Assembly: GCA_948815685.1 (NCBI GenBank) | Contig: CAQJOC010000010.1 | Coordinates: 1 to 21,594 of the forward strand | DNA: 21,594 bases | Direction: 5' to 3' | DNA from: an uncultured Eubacteriales bacterium | Lineage (GTDB): Bacteria; Bacillota; Clostridia; Oscillospirales; Acutalibacteraceae | Shown: piece by piece, positions 7,433 through 14,994 of the stretch | Numbering within the stretch: the first letter of the stretch is position 1 | Layout: each line of letters begins with the position of its first letter | Notes under the pieces: model-generated | The model's input: only the letters and a program-made list of their open reading frames with translations | Told to the model about the DNA's origin: nothing | Database searches by the model: none | Position numbers and translations under genes: made by a program

Positions 7433-7642
7433 TTAAAAAATATAAATTTTTCTCTCTATATTATTTAGCTTTATTGCTATTTTTGTTCTATAAAAAAACA
7501 AAAAATATCTTTAAGAAAAAGTAAGGTGATAATTTTGATTTATTTTAAATTTTTCCTAAGCCTCTGGAGTACTATCAAAAGCTAGATTCGTCTTATTACT
7601 TGCTCTATTCTAGGGATATTTTTCTATAAGTGAGGTATAAAA

Positions 7643-8074
7643 ATGAATATATTTGAATTGTCAGTAATTATTGTACTAATGGGAACAACTATTGTTTTTG
7701 CAATACTTTTCTTTCTTAATATGCTTACACTTTATTACGTAAAAATTATTAATTTCATTAAGTTTTTGAAAAAATCATTAAAACATGAAATGCATTATTT
7801 TTTTAAAAATTTTAAATCAACTGATTTATCAAAAAAATGTGAAGATATGCCAGAAAAAAATTTAAAAAAGACTTCTAAATTTTTTGAAGATAACTCCTTT
7901 AAGGAATCCGAAGAAGAATTAATTGCCATTATTAGTGCAGCTGTATATAATACACTTGAATCTTCTAAAATTTCCAAATATAAAATAAAAAGTATAACTC
8001 CTTTAAATAATGACTATTCGTTATGGAAATTTGCGGGATTACTTGAAAATACAAATTCAATACAACAATTTTAA
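7643..8074 (+). CDS. Sodium-pumping decarboxylase, gamma subunit (OadG family)
   Basis: OadG-type gamma subunits are small membrane proteins that tie the alpha and beta subunits of sodium-translocating decarboxylases together and assist assembly. This 143-residue protein has the expected layout: one N-terminal membrane helix (about 5-32, with the MGTTIVFAILFFLN core), a charged Lys/Glu-rich linker, then EEELIAIISAAVYNTLES and a C-terminal YSLWKFAGL, matching the family's EIVAAIAAAI and SPWxLAGR blocks. It is longer than minimal OadG because of the linker. GTGAGG sits seven bases before the ATG. It ends 20 bases before oadB. The alpha (carboxyltransferase) and biotin-carrier subunits are not in this window, so the substrate (oxaloacetate, methylmalonyl-CoA or glutaconyl-CoA) is unknown. 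Confidence 0.75.
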   Translation: MNIFELSVIIVLMGTTIVFAILFFLNMLTLYYVKIINFIKFLKKSLKHEMHYFFKNFKSTDLSKKCEDMPEKNLKKTSKFFEDNSFKESEEELIAIISAAVYNTLESSKISKYKIKSITPLNNDYSLWKFAGLLENTNSIQQF

Positions 8075-8094
8075 TCTAGGAGAGTGGTATAAAT

Positions 8095-9333
8095 TTGAGG
8101 ATATTTTTTGAATTTTTCAAATCATTGAATAATTTTATTTTATCTTCTTCTATTTTTAATTTACCTTGGCAAAACTATTTAATGATTTTAATTTCTGGAA
8201 TCTTAATTTATTTGGCAATATGGAAAAAATTTGAGCCTCTGCTTTTACTTCCTATATCTTTTGGTATGCTAATTGTAAATATTTATCCTGAGATAATGTC
8301 TCCTCCTAATGTTGATTTTGTTCCTGTTTGGGAATATATATCTAAAAACAGTTCTGTTCCCAATTGTCCTGTTGTCACAATTCTTGGACAAAAATTTTAT
8401 CAAATTTCTCAAAACGGAGGCCTTATTTATTATCTGTATCAGGGTGTTAAGTTAGGAATATACCCTCCTTTAATATTCCTTGGTATAGGAGCTATGACAG
8501 ACTTTGCTCCTCTCATTGCCAATCCTAAAAGTTTTCTTCTTGGAGCTGCTGCTCAAATTGGAATTTTTTTAACATTTTTAGGGGCAGTTATTTTAGGATT
8601 TACTCCAAATCAAGCTGGTGCGATATCAATAATAGGTGGAGCCGATGGTCCAACCGCTATATTTGTCACATCCAAACTTTCTCCGGAACTTCTTGGACCT
8701 ATTGCCGTAGCCGCATACTCATATATGGCATTAATTCCTATAATTCAGCCACCGATTATGAGGCTGTTGACAACAAAAACAGAAAGGTCAGTAAAAATGG
8801 AACAATTAAGGCCTGTATCTAGAACCGAAAAAATACTTTTCCCTGTTGTTGTTACAGTATTTGTTGCCTTGATTCTTCCAGATGCGGCTGCACTGGTTGG
8901 CATGCTTATGTTTGGAAATATATTAAGGGAAAGCGGATTGACTCAAAGGCTTTCGAAAACAGCCCAAAACGAACTTCTTAATATAATTACAATTTTGCTT
9001 GGTTTATCAGTAGGTGCCACAGCATCAGGGACAACATTTCTTAGTATAAAGACTTTATCTATTATTGCATTAGGTTTAATTGCATTTTGCTTCGGGACTG
9101 CCGGAGGCGTTTTATTTGGTAAATTAATGTATAAAATTTCAGGCGGAAAAGTGAACCCGTTAATAGGTGCGGCGGGAGTCTCTGCAGTTCCGATGTCAGC
9201 ACGTATTGTACAAAAGGTTGGACAGAAAGAAAATCCTGAAAACTTTTTATTAATGCATGCTATGGGACCTAATGTTTCCGGAGTAATTGGTTCTGCTGTT
9301 GCGGCTGGAATTCTTATAAATATTTTAGGATAA
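8095..9333 (+). CDS. Sodium ion-translocating decarboxylase, beta subunit
   Basis: This is the multi-spanning membrane subunit that decarboxylates carboxybiotin and couples the reaction to sodium export. The 412-residue protein has about 9-11 hydrophobic segments. Conserved functional regions are intact: IIGGADGPTAIF (about 179-190, containing the family's essential Asp at 184), PPIMRLLTTKTER on the cytoplasmic side, and the C-terminal GPNVSGVIGSAVAAG (391-405) with the Asn and Ser implicated in sodium passage in OadB. The start is TTG with AGGAGAG 10 bases upstream. It forms a two-gene unit with the gamma subunit. The order gamma-beta without alpha fits systems in which the carboxyltransferase lies elsewhere. 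I cannot distinguish OadB, MmdB and GcdB from sequence alone. Confidence 0.93.
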   Translation: MRIFFEFFKSLNNFILSSSIFNLPWQNYLMILISGILIYLAIWKKFEPLLLLPISFGMLIVNIYPEIMSPPNVDFVPVWEYISKNSSVPNCPVVTILGQKFYQISQNGGLIYYLYQGVKLGIYPPLIFLGIGAMTDFAPLIANPKSFLLGAAAQIGIFLTFLGAVILGFTPNQAGAISIIGGADGPTAIFVTSKLSPELLGPIAVAAYSYMALIPIIQPPIMRLLTTKTERSVKMEQLRPVSRTEKILFPVVVTVFVALILPDAAALVGMLMFGNILRESGLTQRLSKTAQNELLNIITILLGLSVGATASGTTFLSIKTLSIIALGLIAFCFGTAGGVLFGKLMYKISGGKVNPLIGAAGVSAVPMSARIVQKVGQKENPENFLLMHAMGPNVSGVIGSAVAAGILINILG

Positions 9334-9566
9334 AACTTACATTTTAATATAAAAATTTAGATAATAATTTAGTATTTGTCTACACGAAAAACTTTAAAAT
9401 AATTTGTTGTATATTTGAGCTTATAAAATGGCGTCTTATTGAAAATAATATTAATTAAAATTTTATTAGATTTATATATTATAATTTTTCATATAAAAGT
9501 TAGAAATGTTATTATTAAAAATCTTATGAAAACAGTTTATAATCGATATTGTTGAATAATTTTAAA
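9334..9566. other. AT-rich gene-free stretch after oadB
   Basis: No gene and no convincing terminator are visible. TACACGAAAA at 9381-9390 recurs in inverse orientation at 6989-6998 and 15033-15042. The stretch runs into element B3. Between B3 and queH, 9679-9873 shows only AT-rich sequence with two TAATTATA direct repeats and no clear promoter. Confidence 0.4.
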
Positions 9567-9678
9567 AATAGATTCCCTGCAAAATCAATTTATTTTAACC
9601 GCTAAACGTTTTAAATATTCCCTTTTTTGAATTAACAGCTTGCAATTTTTTCAAAATTATACTCATTTATGATTTCAC
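9567..9678. repeat. Family B element, copy B3 (right end missing)
   Basis: AATAGATTCCCTGCAAAATC opens the copy and aligns with the B1 left end. Bases 9640-9678 match 1035-1073 of B1 at 37 of 39 positions. The similarity stops after GATTTCAC, and the right inverted repeat seen in B1 is missing, so this copy is truncated. Confidence 0.6.
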
Positions 9679-9873
9679 AGAAAGTTTAATATAAGTTTAA
9701 GAAAATATGAAATTTTTTATTCTATTTATTTTTTTATTTAATCTCCCAAATTTCATTTCCTAGACATAAAAATTTTCGCCTAATTATAGTGTTTATTCTT
9801 TACCTGGCAAAAATATTTATCTAATTATAATTTTTAATTGTTTTGCGATATTAATGAAAGGAAGAAAAAGAAA

Positions 9874-10425
9874 TTGAAAATACTTTTACATACTTGTTGT
9901 GCACCATGTTCCGTAAAATGCGTTGAAGTTTTGAAAGAAAGGGAATTTGATATCACAGCTTTTTGGTATAATCCTAATATTCATCCATGGACAGAATATC
10001 AAAATCGAAAAAATGCACTAACAGAATACTGTGGTGAGAATAATATTAACGTTTTAACTAAAGATGAATATGGATTACGAAAGTTTATTTGTGATATTTA
10101 TCCTAATTTTGAATCCGATAGGTGTAAATTTTGTTATGAAAAACGCATTGAGGAGACCGCTAAGCGTGCCCATGAAGGAGGGTACGAAAATTTTTCAACT
10201 ACTCTTTTGATAAGTCCCTATCAAAAGCACGAGCTAATCCGTGAGATAGGTTCAGAGATGGCAAAGAAATACGGAATTAATTTTACATATATAGACTTTC
10301 GCCCCTATTTTAGGGAAGGTCAGCGTTTAGCAAGAAATATGGGACTATATATGCAGAAATATTGCGGATGTATTTTCAGTGAAGAAGAAAGGTATATTTC
10401 ACAGAAAAGTAGATCAAAAAAATAA
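9874..10425 (+). CDS. queH: Epoxyqueuosine reductase QueH
   Basis: QueH performs the last step of queuosine synthesis, reducing epoxyqueuosine to queuosine in tRNAs with GUN anticodons; it is the DUF208 enzyme that replaces the cobalamin-dependent QueG. Visible signatures are the N-terminal HTCCAPCS with the adjacent Cys pair (8-9), NPNIHPWTEY, the C-x2-C of SDRCKFCYEKR (84, 87), LISPYQKHE, and YCGCIFSEEERY near the end. These Cys residues bind the iron-sulfur and metal centre. I start at TTG 9874 because AAAGGAAG lies nine bases before it and the product then begins MKILLHTCC as in the family; the frame itself opens 12 codons earlier. At 183 residues it is full length. It stands alone, followed at once by IS200 debris. 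Confidence 0.92.
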   Translation: MKILLHTCCAPCSVKCVEVLKEREFDITAFWYNPNIHPWTEYQNRKNALTEYCGENNINVLTKDEYGLRKFICDIYPNFESDRCKFCYEKRIEETAKRAHEGGYENFSTTLLISPYQKHELIREIGSEMAKKYGINFTYIDFRPYFREGQRLARNMGLYMQKYCGCIFSEEERYISQKSRSKK

Positions 10426-10558
10426 AGATCCACTGGATATGCCGATGGTTTTACAGGTGCGCCTAAAAGGCTATAATATTAGCAATGCCTCAAGGCATAT
10501 GAACGGACTCACACTTGTAAAAGGTTTGTTAATCGCCATACGTAAACAGTACATTTTA

Positions 10559-10775
10559 TTCTCTTTTAATATCAGCTGATCTGACATTTTGCTCCTATTT
10601 TATTTGATTCCGGATATGCTCCTCTATATTTTTGCCTTTTTCTCAACTGTATCTACATATAATGTCATCCGCTTTAACAAAAGCTTCTGTTTTCATATCT
10701 ATATTTCAAATTTTCATGCCTTTCGTGTATTAATAGGCTGCTCTTTATTTTTAAAAATCTTATTAGGGCTTGTCT
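10559..10775 (-). pseudogene. tnpA: IS200/IS605 tnpA remnant (C-terminal part)
   Basis: Reading the minus strand, the translation contains KSSLLIHERHENLKYRYENR, which aligns with the TnpA block after KGKSS (RHANLKYKYGNRKFW). Past a break, YVDTVEKKAK and then, one base out of frame, NIEEHIRNQIK match the YVDTVGKNEK-IREYIRNQL region that carries the catalytic Tyr helix. Stops and at least two frameshifts make it non-functional. The N-terminal half, including the HUH motif, is missing. Downstream (10426-10558), a perfect hairpin ATGCCT-CA-AGGCAT (10485-10498) may be the subterminal right-end structure of the element. On the upstream side it breaks off at GGGCTTGTCTGAAAA (10767-10781), possibly the end of another insertion. 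Confidence 0.7.
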
Positions 10776-10894
10776 GAAAAATAAAAAATGGCTAAAGTAG
10801 CATAAATTAATAGGAACAAAATAATAATAAAGAAATCGCTTAGCTAAAAATTTATTATATTTTTTATAAAATTGTAAAAACATATACTATTCTT

Positions 10895-11183
10895 CTTTTA
10901 GAGTATGTTTAAAATCCTCTGAGTAGTGGTGAAGTAAAAACAATCAAGGGCATTTGAAGTGAAAAGCGAAATTTTTTTGCAGTTTTTTAAAAACGAAGGT
11001 TTTCTCCGAGATAGACAATGTATGCTCAATAAGCCAGCATTCAGGCCATACACAAAATTTATGAAGCCAGTTTTTCATTACTACTTAAACGGTTGTACTA
11101 TGAATTTCTTCTATTGCATCAGAAAATTTATCACAAAAATATTCTTTTTTGTTCCAGAGCAGGTCTATTATATGCACAGCCAT
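10895..11183 (-). pseudogene. Possible decayed DDE transposase or other gene debris
   Basis: On the minus strand a GAGGAG site precedes an ATG at 11183 opening a 32-residue frame (MAVHIIDLLWNKKEYFCDK...), which stops at 11085. Further down the strand a second frame gives VWPECWLIEHTLSISEK, faintly like the VERTFSW block of IS5-type transposases, before stopping. The stretch ends near GAGTATGTTTAAAAT (10901-10915), which resembles an insertion-sequence end. None of these is decisive. The rest of 10776-11246 shows no gene. Confidence 0.2.
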
Positions 11184-11246
11184 CAGCACTCCTCTGTAAT
11201 ATCCCTTAAATGTTCACTATAATTTATTACTTTTTATAGTAAAACT

Positions 11247-11372
11247 TTACAGAAAACGTCTCACAAAAATTATATAGGGACAATGCCTCATTAAAATTTT
11301 AAACATATTGTATAATAGATTTATATAAATATTTATTAATTACTAGAAATTTTATTATTATATAATTTAACT
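11247..11372. repeat. Family A element, copy A4 (truncated)
   Basis: GAAAACGTCTCACAAAAATT and the following 100 bases align with the left two thirds of A2 (6707-6815), with TATATAG, TCATTAAA and TATTAATT blocks in register. The right end with its inverted repeat is absent. It lies between the debris region and the 3' side of the Asn/Ser/Gln-rich gene. Confidence 0.6.
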
Positions 11373-11475
11373 TTTATCTCAATCTGTTCGTTTTAAGGTT
11401 TGTTGTCTAATGATCCAGCATATACATAACCGTTTCACGCAGCCACCTGGGCCAAGAGTCGACTGAATCCGAAGA

Positions 11476-12645
11476 TTAAGAGCCCCCGCCGAGGGCCTTG
11501 CCTCTATCAGACGGATTACGTCGTATTTTACCAGCTCCAGGTGGACTCGCAGTAACAGCACTTTCCTTATTGACGGACTGTTTTTTCAAAGGGTTAGGTC
11601 CATTTTGCGATGGATGTATAGTTACATTTGAATCCGGCCACCCCGAATTATTATAGGATGAAGAAGCACCCGAATCGCGATCAGAACGGGCAACCGGCGG
11701 CCGAAAAGAACCACCTGACGGATGTCCCACAGTAGGAGGCTGATATCCATATTGGGATTGCATGGCCATATATTGATTCTGCGCATTTAAATTAAAATAT
11801 GATGAAGATGCCATCGAAGCGGAGCCAATATAGTTATTAGAAGGATATCGATACTCATATTGGGATTGCATGGTCATAGTAAAATCTTGTGCATTTAAAT
11901 TAGAATATGATGAAGATGCCATCGGAGTGGGACCAATATGGTTATTAGAAGGATATAGAGACCCATTTCGGGATTGTGCAGGTATATTTGGATTTAACTT
12001 ATCCGAATTATAAGACGGTGAATGCCCGGTTTCCCTATTCTGGGACGCATTAGAATTGTTTGCCACAATTTTAGTCACAGATCTGCCTGATGATTCATCA
12101 TTTGGTCGCTGTATACTGTTTACTTTTTTAAGCTCTTTTGGGGCATTACTACTAGCCTGATCGATGTTTTTTATTATCAATCTGCACATCCCCTCAGCAA
12201 TAATTTTTTTATTTTCATTCATCTCTTTCACAAATTCACTCAACTGTTTGTCTTTCTCACTCAAGTTTTTGTTATTTTTTTCTTTGCTTTCCAACTTTTT
12301 TCTATGTTTTAAATATCCACCCCAATCTCCTTTTTCTTTATTTAAAAAATCATTTAAATCTTTTTTATCTGCAGGGTCATCAATTGTATTATTTTTAATA
12401 ATATTGGGATATTTGCTTATTAATTTCTTATATTTATTTATACTCTTTTTACACACCCCCGAAAAGAACCCTACATTAAGGTCAACCCCTGATCCCATAA
12501 GAGAGTCATTTCCTTTATAAATTTTCTCAAGATCATTTGAATTAACAGGTACAAACCTGTCGGTCTTATTAGTAAACTTTGTAAACATTTCATTACATTT
12601 ACAAACGTCATTAAATTTTTTTATTTTTGACTTTTTATCGAGCAT
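11476..12645 (-). CDS. Hypothetical Asn/Ser/Gln/Pro-rich protein with tandem repeats
   Basis: I do not recognise this 389-residue protein. Residues 1-170 are Lys/Asn/Glu-rich and likely helical, without a signal peptide or membrane segment, and contain a few Cys (CKCNEM; GVCKK; MCRL). Residues 180-389 are low-complexity, rich in Ser, Asn, Gln, Pro and Tyr, and probably disordered. They contain two tandem 36-residue repeats (231-266, 267-302), each with YPSNN, MASSSY, NLNAQ and MQSQYxY. The tail (PPGAGKIRRNPSDRGKALGG) is basic and encoded by much more G+C-rich DNA. A strong AAAGGAGTGG site precedes the ATG and a good promoter lies upstream, so it is probably expressed. It could be a secreted effector, a scaffold or a phase-separating protein; nothing shows which. 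Confidence 0.65.
   Translation of the reverse strand: MLDKKSKIKKFNDVCKCNEMFTKFTNKTDRFVPVNSNDLEKIYKGNDSLMGSGVDLNVGFFSGVCKKSINKYKKLISKYPNIIKNNTIDDPADKKDLNDFLNKEKGDWGGYLKHRKKLESKEKNNKNLSEKDKQLSEFVKEMNENKKIIAEGMCRLIIKNIDQASSNAPKELKKVNSIQRPNDESSGRSVTKIVANNSNASQNRETGHSPSYNSDKLNPNIPAQSRNGSLYPSNNHIGPTPMASSSYSNLNAQDFTMTMQSQYEYRYPSNNYIGSASMASSSYFNLNAQNQYMAMQSQYGYQPPTVGHPSGGSFRPPVARSDRDSGASSSYNNSGWPDSNVTIHPSQNGPNPLKKQSVNKESAVTASPPGAGKIRRNPSDRGKALGGGS
11740..11955 (-). repeat. Two tandem 108-bp coding repeats
   Basis: Copies at 11848-11955 and 11740-11847 encode the 36-residue repeats of the Asn/Ser/Gln-rich protein. Their DNA is also closely alike (for example CATATTGGGATTGCATGG recurs exactly 108 bases apart), so the duplication is fairly recent. 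Confidence 0.85.
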
Positions 12646-12710
12646 ATTACCACTCCTTTTTTTATTTAAATTTTTACATATAAAAGATTAAACTAGCCTA
12701 TAATTTATAT

Positions 12711-12739
12711 ATTATAGCTAAAATTTTTATAAAAATCAA
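12711..12739 (-). promoter_or_regulatory. Promoter of the Asn/Ser/Gln-rich gene
   Basis: On the minus strand TTGATT (12739-12734) and a perfect TATAAT (12716-12711) are 17 bases apart, about 66 bases before the ATG. Confidence 0.6.
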
Positions 12740-13134
12740 GAGAAATTATCAAACTTTATATCAATGATTAAAAGTTTTTTGTTTAAAAATAGATAAAATA
12801 AAACCCTTAAAAGAAGAAAATATATTTAAGAGGTAAAAAGTTTACTAAAATTTAACGATATTATTAAATATATATGTATAATAAAACCTCTGGCCAAATT
12901 AATTTAATAAAATTGATATTTTTTACAGTTTAAAATAAAACAGATAAAAGAAAAATTGCCTAAAAATCGAAAAAAGCCTTAAAAATATTATAATATTTTA
13001 TACATGCACAAAAAATGAAATTGAGCAAATTTTTAATACCAATTTTAAACATTATATGCATAAATTTTATCTACTAGAGTTTTGTTTTTGATATTTTTCA
13101 AATAAATGATTTTCTAAAACTCTATAAAAATTTA
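12740..13134. other. AT-rich divergent intergenic region
   Basis: This stretch lies between the divergent promoters of the Asn/Ser/Gln-rich gene and acpP. It is very AT-rich, with no frame, hairpin or repeat that I can support. Confidence 0.4.
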
Positions 13135-13164
13135 TTGACAAATATAATCTAAATAAAATACTAT
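13135..13164 (+). promoter_or_regulatory. Promoter of acpP
   Basis: A perfect TTGACA (13135-13140) is followed after 18 bases by TACTAT (13159-13164). A perfect TATAAT overlaps at 13162-13167 but would need a 21-base spacer. It lies about 50 bases before the acpP start. Confidence 0.55.
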
Positions 13165-13214
13165 AATTTATTGTGAAATGTGCGTTTATTTATAAGGTTA
13201 GAGGGGATTGTAAA

Positions 13215-13466
13215 ATGGAATCAGGAGAAATATTAGAGAAATTAAAACCGATACTTACAGAGGGCCTTGGGATAGACGAGTCCAAGATTGTCCCGGATGC
13301 AAAATTAGTCGAAGACTTAGGCGCTGATTCTTTAGACGTTGTTGACTTAATCGCAGCGGCTCAAGATGAATTTGAAATTGAGATAAAAGATGAAGATATT
13401 GAGGAAATAAAAACAATAGAAGATATAATTTTATGCATTTCTCGTTTAGTTGAAAGTAATGAATAA
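13215..13466 (+). CDS. acpP: Acyl carrier protein
   Basis: ACP carries growing acyl chains as thioesters on a 4'-phosphopantetheine arm during fatty acid and phospholipid synthesis. The 83-residue acidic protein has the four-helix ACP layout and the attachment motif GADSLDVVDL, with Ser39 as the phosphopantetheine site. The frame can open 14 codons earlier, but the ATG at 13215 gives the standard N-terminus and has AGAGGGG eight bases upstream, so I use it. Fatty acid genes (fabD, fabG, fabF) that often flank acpP are not seen; the next 286 bases are gene-free. It is intact and has its own promoter. Confidence 0.95.
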   Translation: MESGEILEKLKPILTEGLGIDESKIVPDAKLVEDLGADSLDVVDLIAAAQDEFEIEIKDEDIEEIKTIEDIILCISRLVESNE

Positions 13467-13686
13467 AAAATGAGTAAAACCGGAAAAATTTAAATATAAG
13501 AAACAATAAATAAAATGGCCTTGAGGATAATGATTTATATATAAAATTGCAAGAATTTATAATTTTTTAATAATTAATTTTTAAATATTAATCTTTTAAA
13601 GTTAATTTGTCAGTAGGTTTAGTTCCGATTTCTCTAAATTCTTTGCATTTTATTATGTTATTTTCCTTTGGTCTAATTTTATGCGC

Positions 13687-13715
13687 TTGACATTGTTTTA
13701 TATATATGCTATTAT
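13687..13715 (+). promoter_or_regulatory. Promoter of the small peptide and secreted protein genes
   Basis: TTGACA (13687-13692) and TATTAT (13710-13715) are separated by 17 bases. The start point would lie about 30 bases before the 41-residue frame at 13753, and the transcript would continue into the gene at 13907. Confidence 0.65.
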
Positions 13716-13752
13716 AAAGGTATAAAATTTATTTTAAATCGAGATGATTTTA

Positions 13753-13878
13753 ATGACAACTCTTAAAATGATATTTATATCTTTTATAGTTAGTACTTGT
13801 TGCTGTGTAGCTGCCTGTTTCTGTCAACCATTGATACAAGAAAAATTTTTCAATAATAAATCTTTGGTAAATAAATAA
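13753..13878 (+). CDS. Small hydrophobic Cys-rich peptide (41 residues)
   Basis: The frame encodes MTTLKMIFISFIVSTCCCVA followed by ACFCQPLIQEKFFNNKSLVN and a final Lys. It has one hydrophobic segment (about 5-24) with five Cys in the cluster CCC...C.C, then a charged tail. It could be a one-pass membrane peptide, a lipoprotein-like leader or a toxin-like peptide. It sits directly after a good promoter and 28 bases before the secreted protein gene in the same direction. The ribosome binding site is poor, and a second in-frame ATG exists three codons upstream (13744). No family is recognised. It might equally be a non-coding leader. Confidence 0.35.
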   Translation: MTTLKMIFISFIVSTCCCVAACFCQPLIQEKFFNNKSLVNK

Positions 13879-13906
13879 TTTTATTTGCTTTTGGGAAGTA
13901 TGATAT

Positions 13907-14941
13907 ATGAAAAACTATATAAAAAAATTTTTAGCTGGTTTGTTGTTAGTAGTTATTGGTTTAAATGGAGTTTCTGCTTATAATAAAGTTGTAAAAAATA
14001 TAATAATAGGTGTGGCAGGTACTTTAGCCGGAGGATGTGCAATTGGGGGTACTGCTGTATTAATTCATAAAAGCCGGACGGAAAAAGTGAATAGCGATAA
14101 TAGGGAGCATAGTAATCATAGTGTTTCAGTTAAAGATTGGAAACAAGCTGCCCAAAAGTGGATGAATATATATCAGAAATCTGAAATTAATTCTCCGGAA
14201 AGATTTGAAGCTTTGGCCGAATACAATCGCTGTATGACCTATATTAACAGAGAAAACTGCGATGAAGCTGTTAAAAATTATCGAAGGGCTTCCAAACTGT
14301 ATTGGCAGTGTGCACAAAAAGCAGGAGATAAATCTAGCTATGAATATCAAATTAATGCAGCAAAATCTGCTGAATTAAAAGCTAAAGCAGGAGAACTTTA
14401 CTATGGATATGGGGAATGTAGGTACAATCCTGGAATGGGAAAACATTGTTGTATGTCTCGATGGGGTCCATGTAGAACCCAAGGATATAAACTAATATGG
14501 AATGATTTAATTGGGAAAAAACCCTCATATGATGCATATGCAAAGGCAAAACAGCTTGAAGCTTATGCACGTTTGGCAGATGATGGTTATAGTGACTGGT
14601 GGATATTTGGAGACCATCCGGAAATCAAAAAAGAACTATATAGCAAAACTGGCAAGAAACTTTGGATAGAAGCTGCAGAGGCGTGGGAGAATGTAAAAAC
14701 TGATGCGGCCCTGTTGGAAAGTTTTCCGTCAGCACCCGCTAGGAAAGCCTTTATAGCTTTCGCACATGCAAATAAATTAGAATGTAGATTTAAAGCCGGT
14801 TTAGTGACAGCTAAAGAAGTAGCGGACAGTTGGAACAATGTATATGAGAAAGATAAACAATGTCATAGTTCTTGGCATGAAGCATTTGCAGAAGAAGCTA
14901 AGGCAAAAAAAGATGAATATCTTATGAAGTCTAAAAAGTAG
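13907..14941 (+). CDS. Hypothetical secreted or membrane-anchored helical protein, Cys-containing
   Basis: I do not recognise this 344-residue protein. It begins with a clear signal peptide (KNYIKKFLAGLLLVVIGLNG, with a likely cut after VSA at residue 24), followed by a second hydrophobic Gly-rich segment (about 30-54). The rest is predicted helical, with recurring Trp/Ala patterns: DWKQAAQKWMNIY, LYWQCAQKAG, LWIEAAEAWENV and VADSWNNVYE. This suggests degenerate TPR- or Sel1-like helical pairs. About ten Cys occur beyond the signal, including ECRYNPGMGKHCCMSRWGPC near the middle, which could form disulfides or a metal site. GGGAAG lies eight bases before the ATG. It probably acts outside the cytoplasm, perhaps as a surface or host-interaction protein; this is inference. 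Confidence 0.7.
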   Translation: MKNYIKKFLAGLLLVVIGLNGVSAYNKVVKNIIIGVAGTLAGGCAIGGTAVLIHKSRTEKVNSDNREHSNHSVSVKDWKQAAQKWMNIYQKSEINSPERFEALAEYNRCMTYINRENCDEAVKNYRRASKLYWQCAQKAGDKSSYEYQINAAKSAELKAKAGELYYGYGECRYNPGMGKHCCMSRWGPCRTQGYKLIWNDLIGKKPSYDAYAKAKQLEAYARLADDGYSDWWIFGDHPEIKKELYSKTGKKLWIEAAEAWENVKTDAALLESFPSAPARKAFIAFAHANKLECRFKAGLVTAKEVADSWNNVYEKDKQCHSSWHEAFAEEAKAKKDEYLMKSKK

Positions 14942-14994
14942 TGATAAAATTTTAGAAATATCATAAATTCTGATGTGAATTATGGGGGCAGTGT

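Noticed and set aside
9679..9873. preQ1 riboswitch upstream of queH
   Set aside because: No C-rich aptamer stem-loop with an A-rich tail is visible; the leader is only AT-rich.
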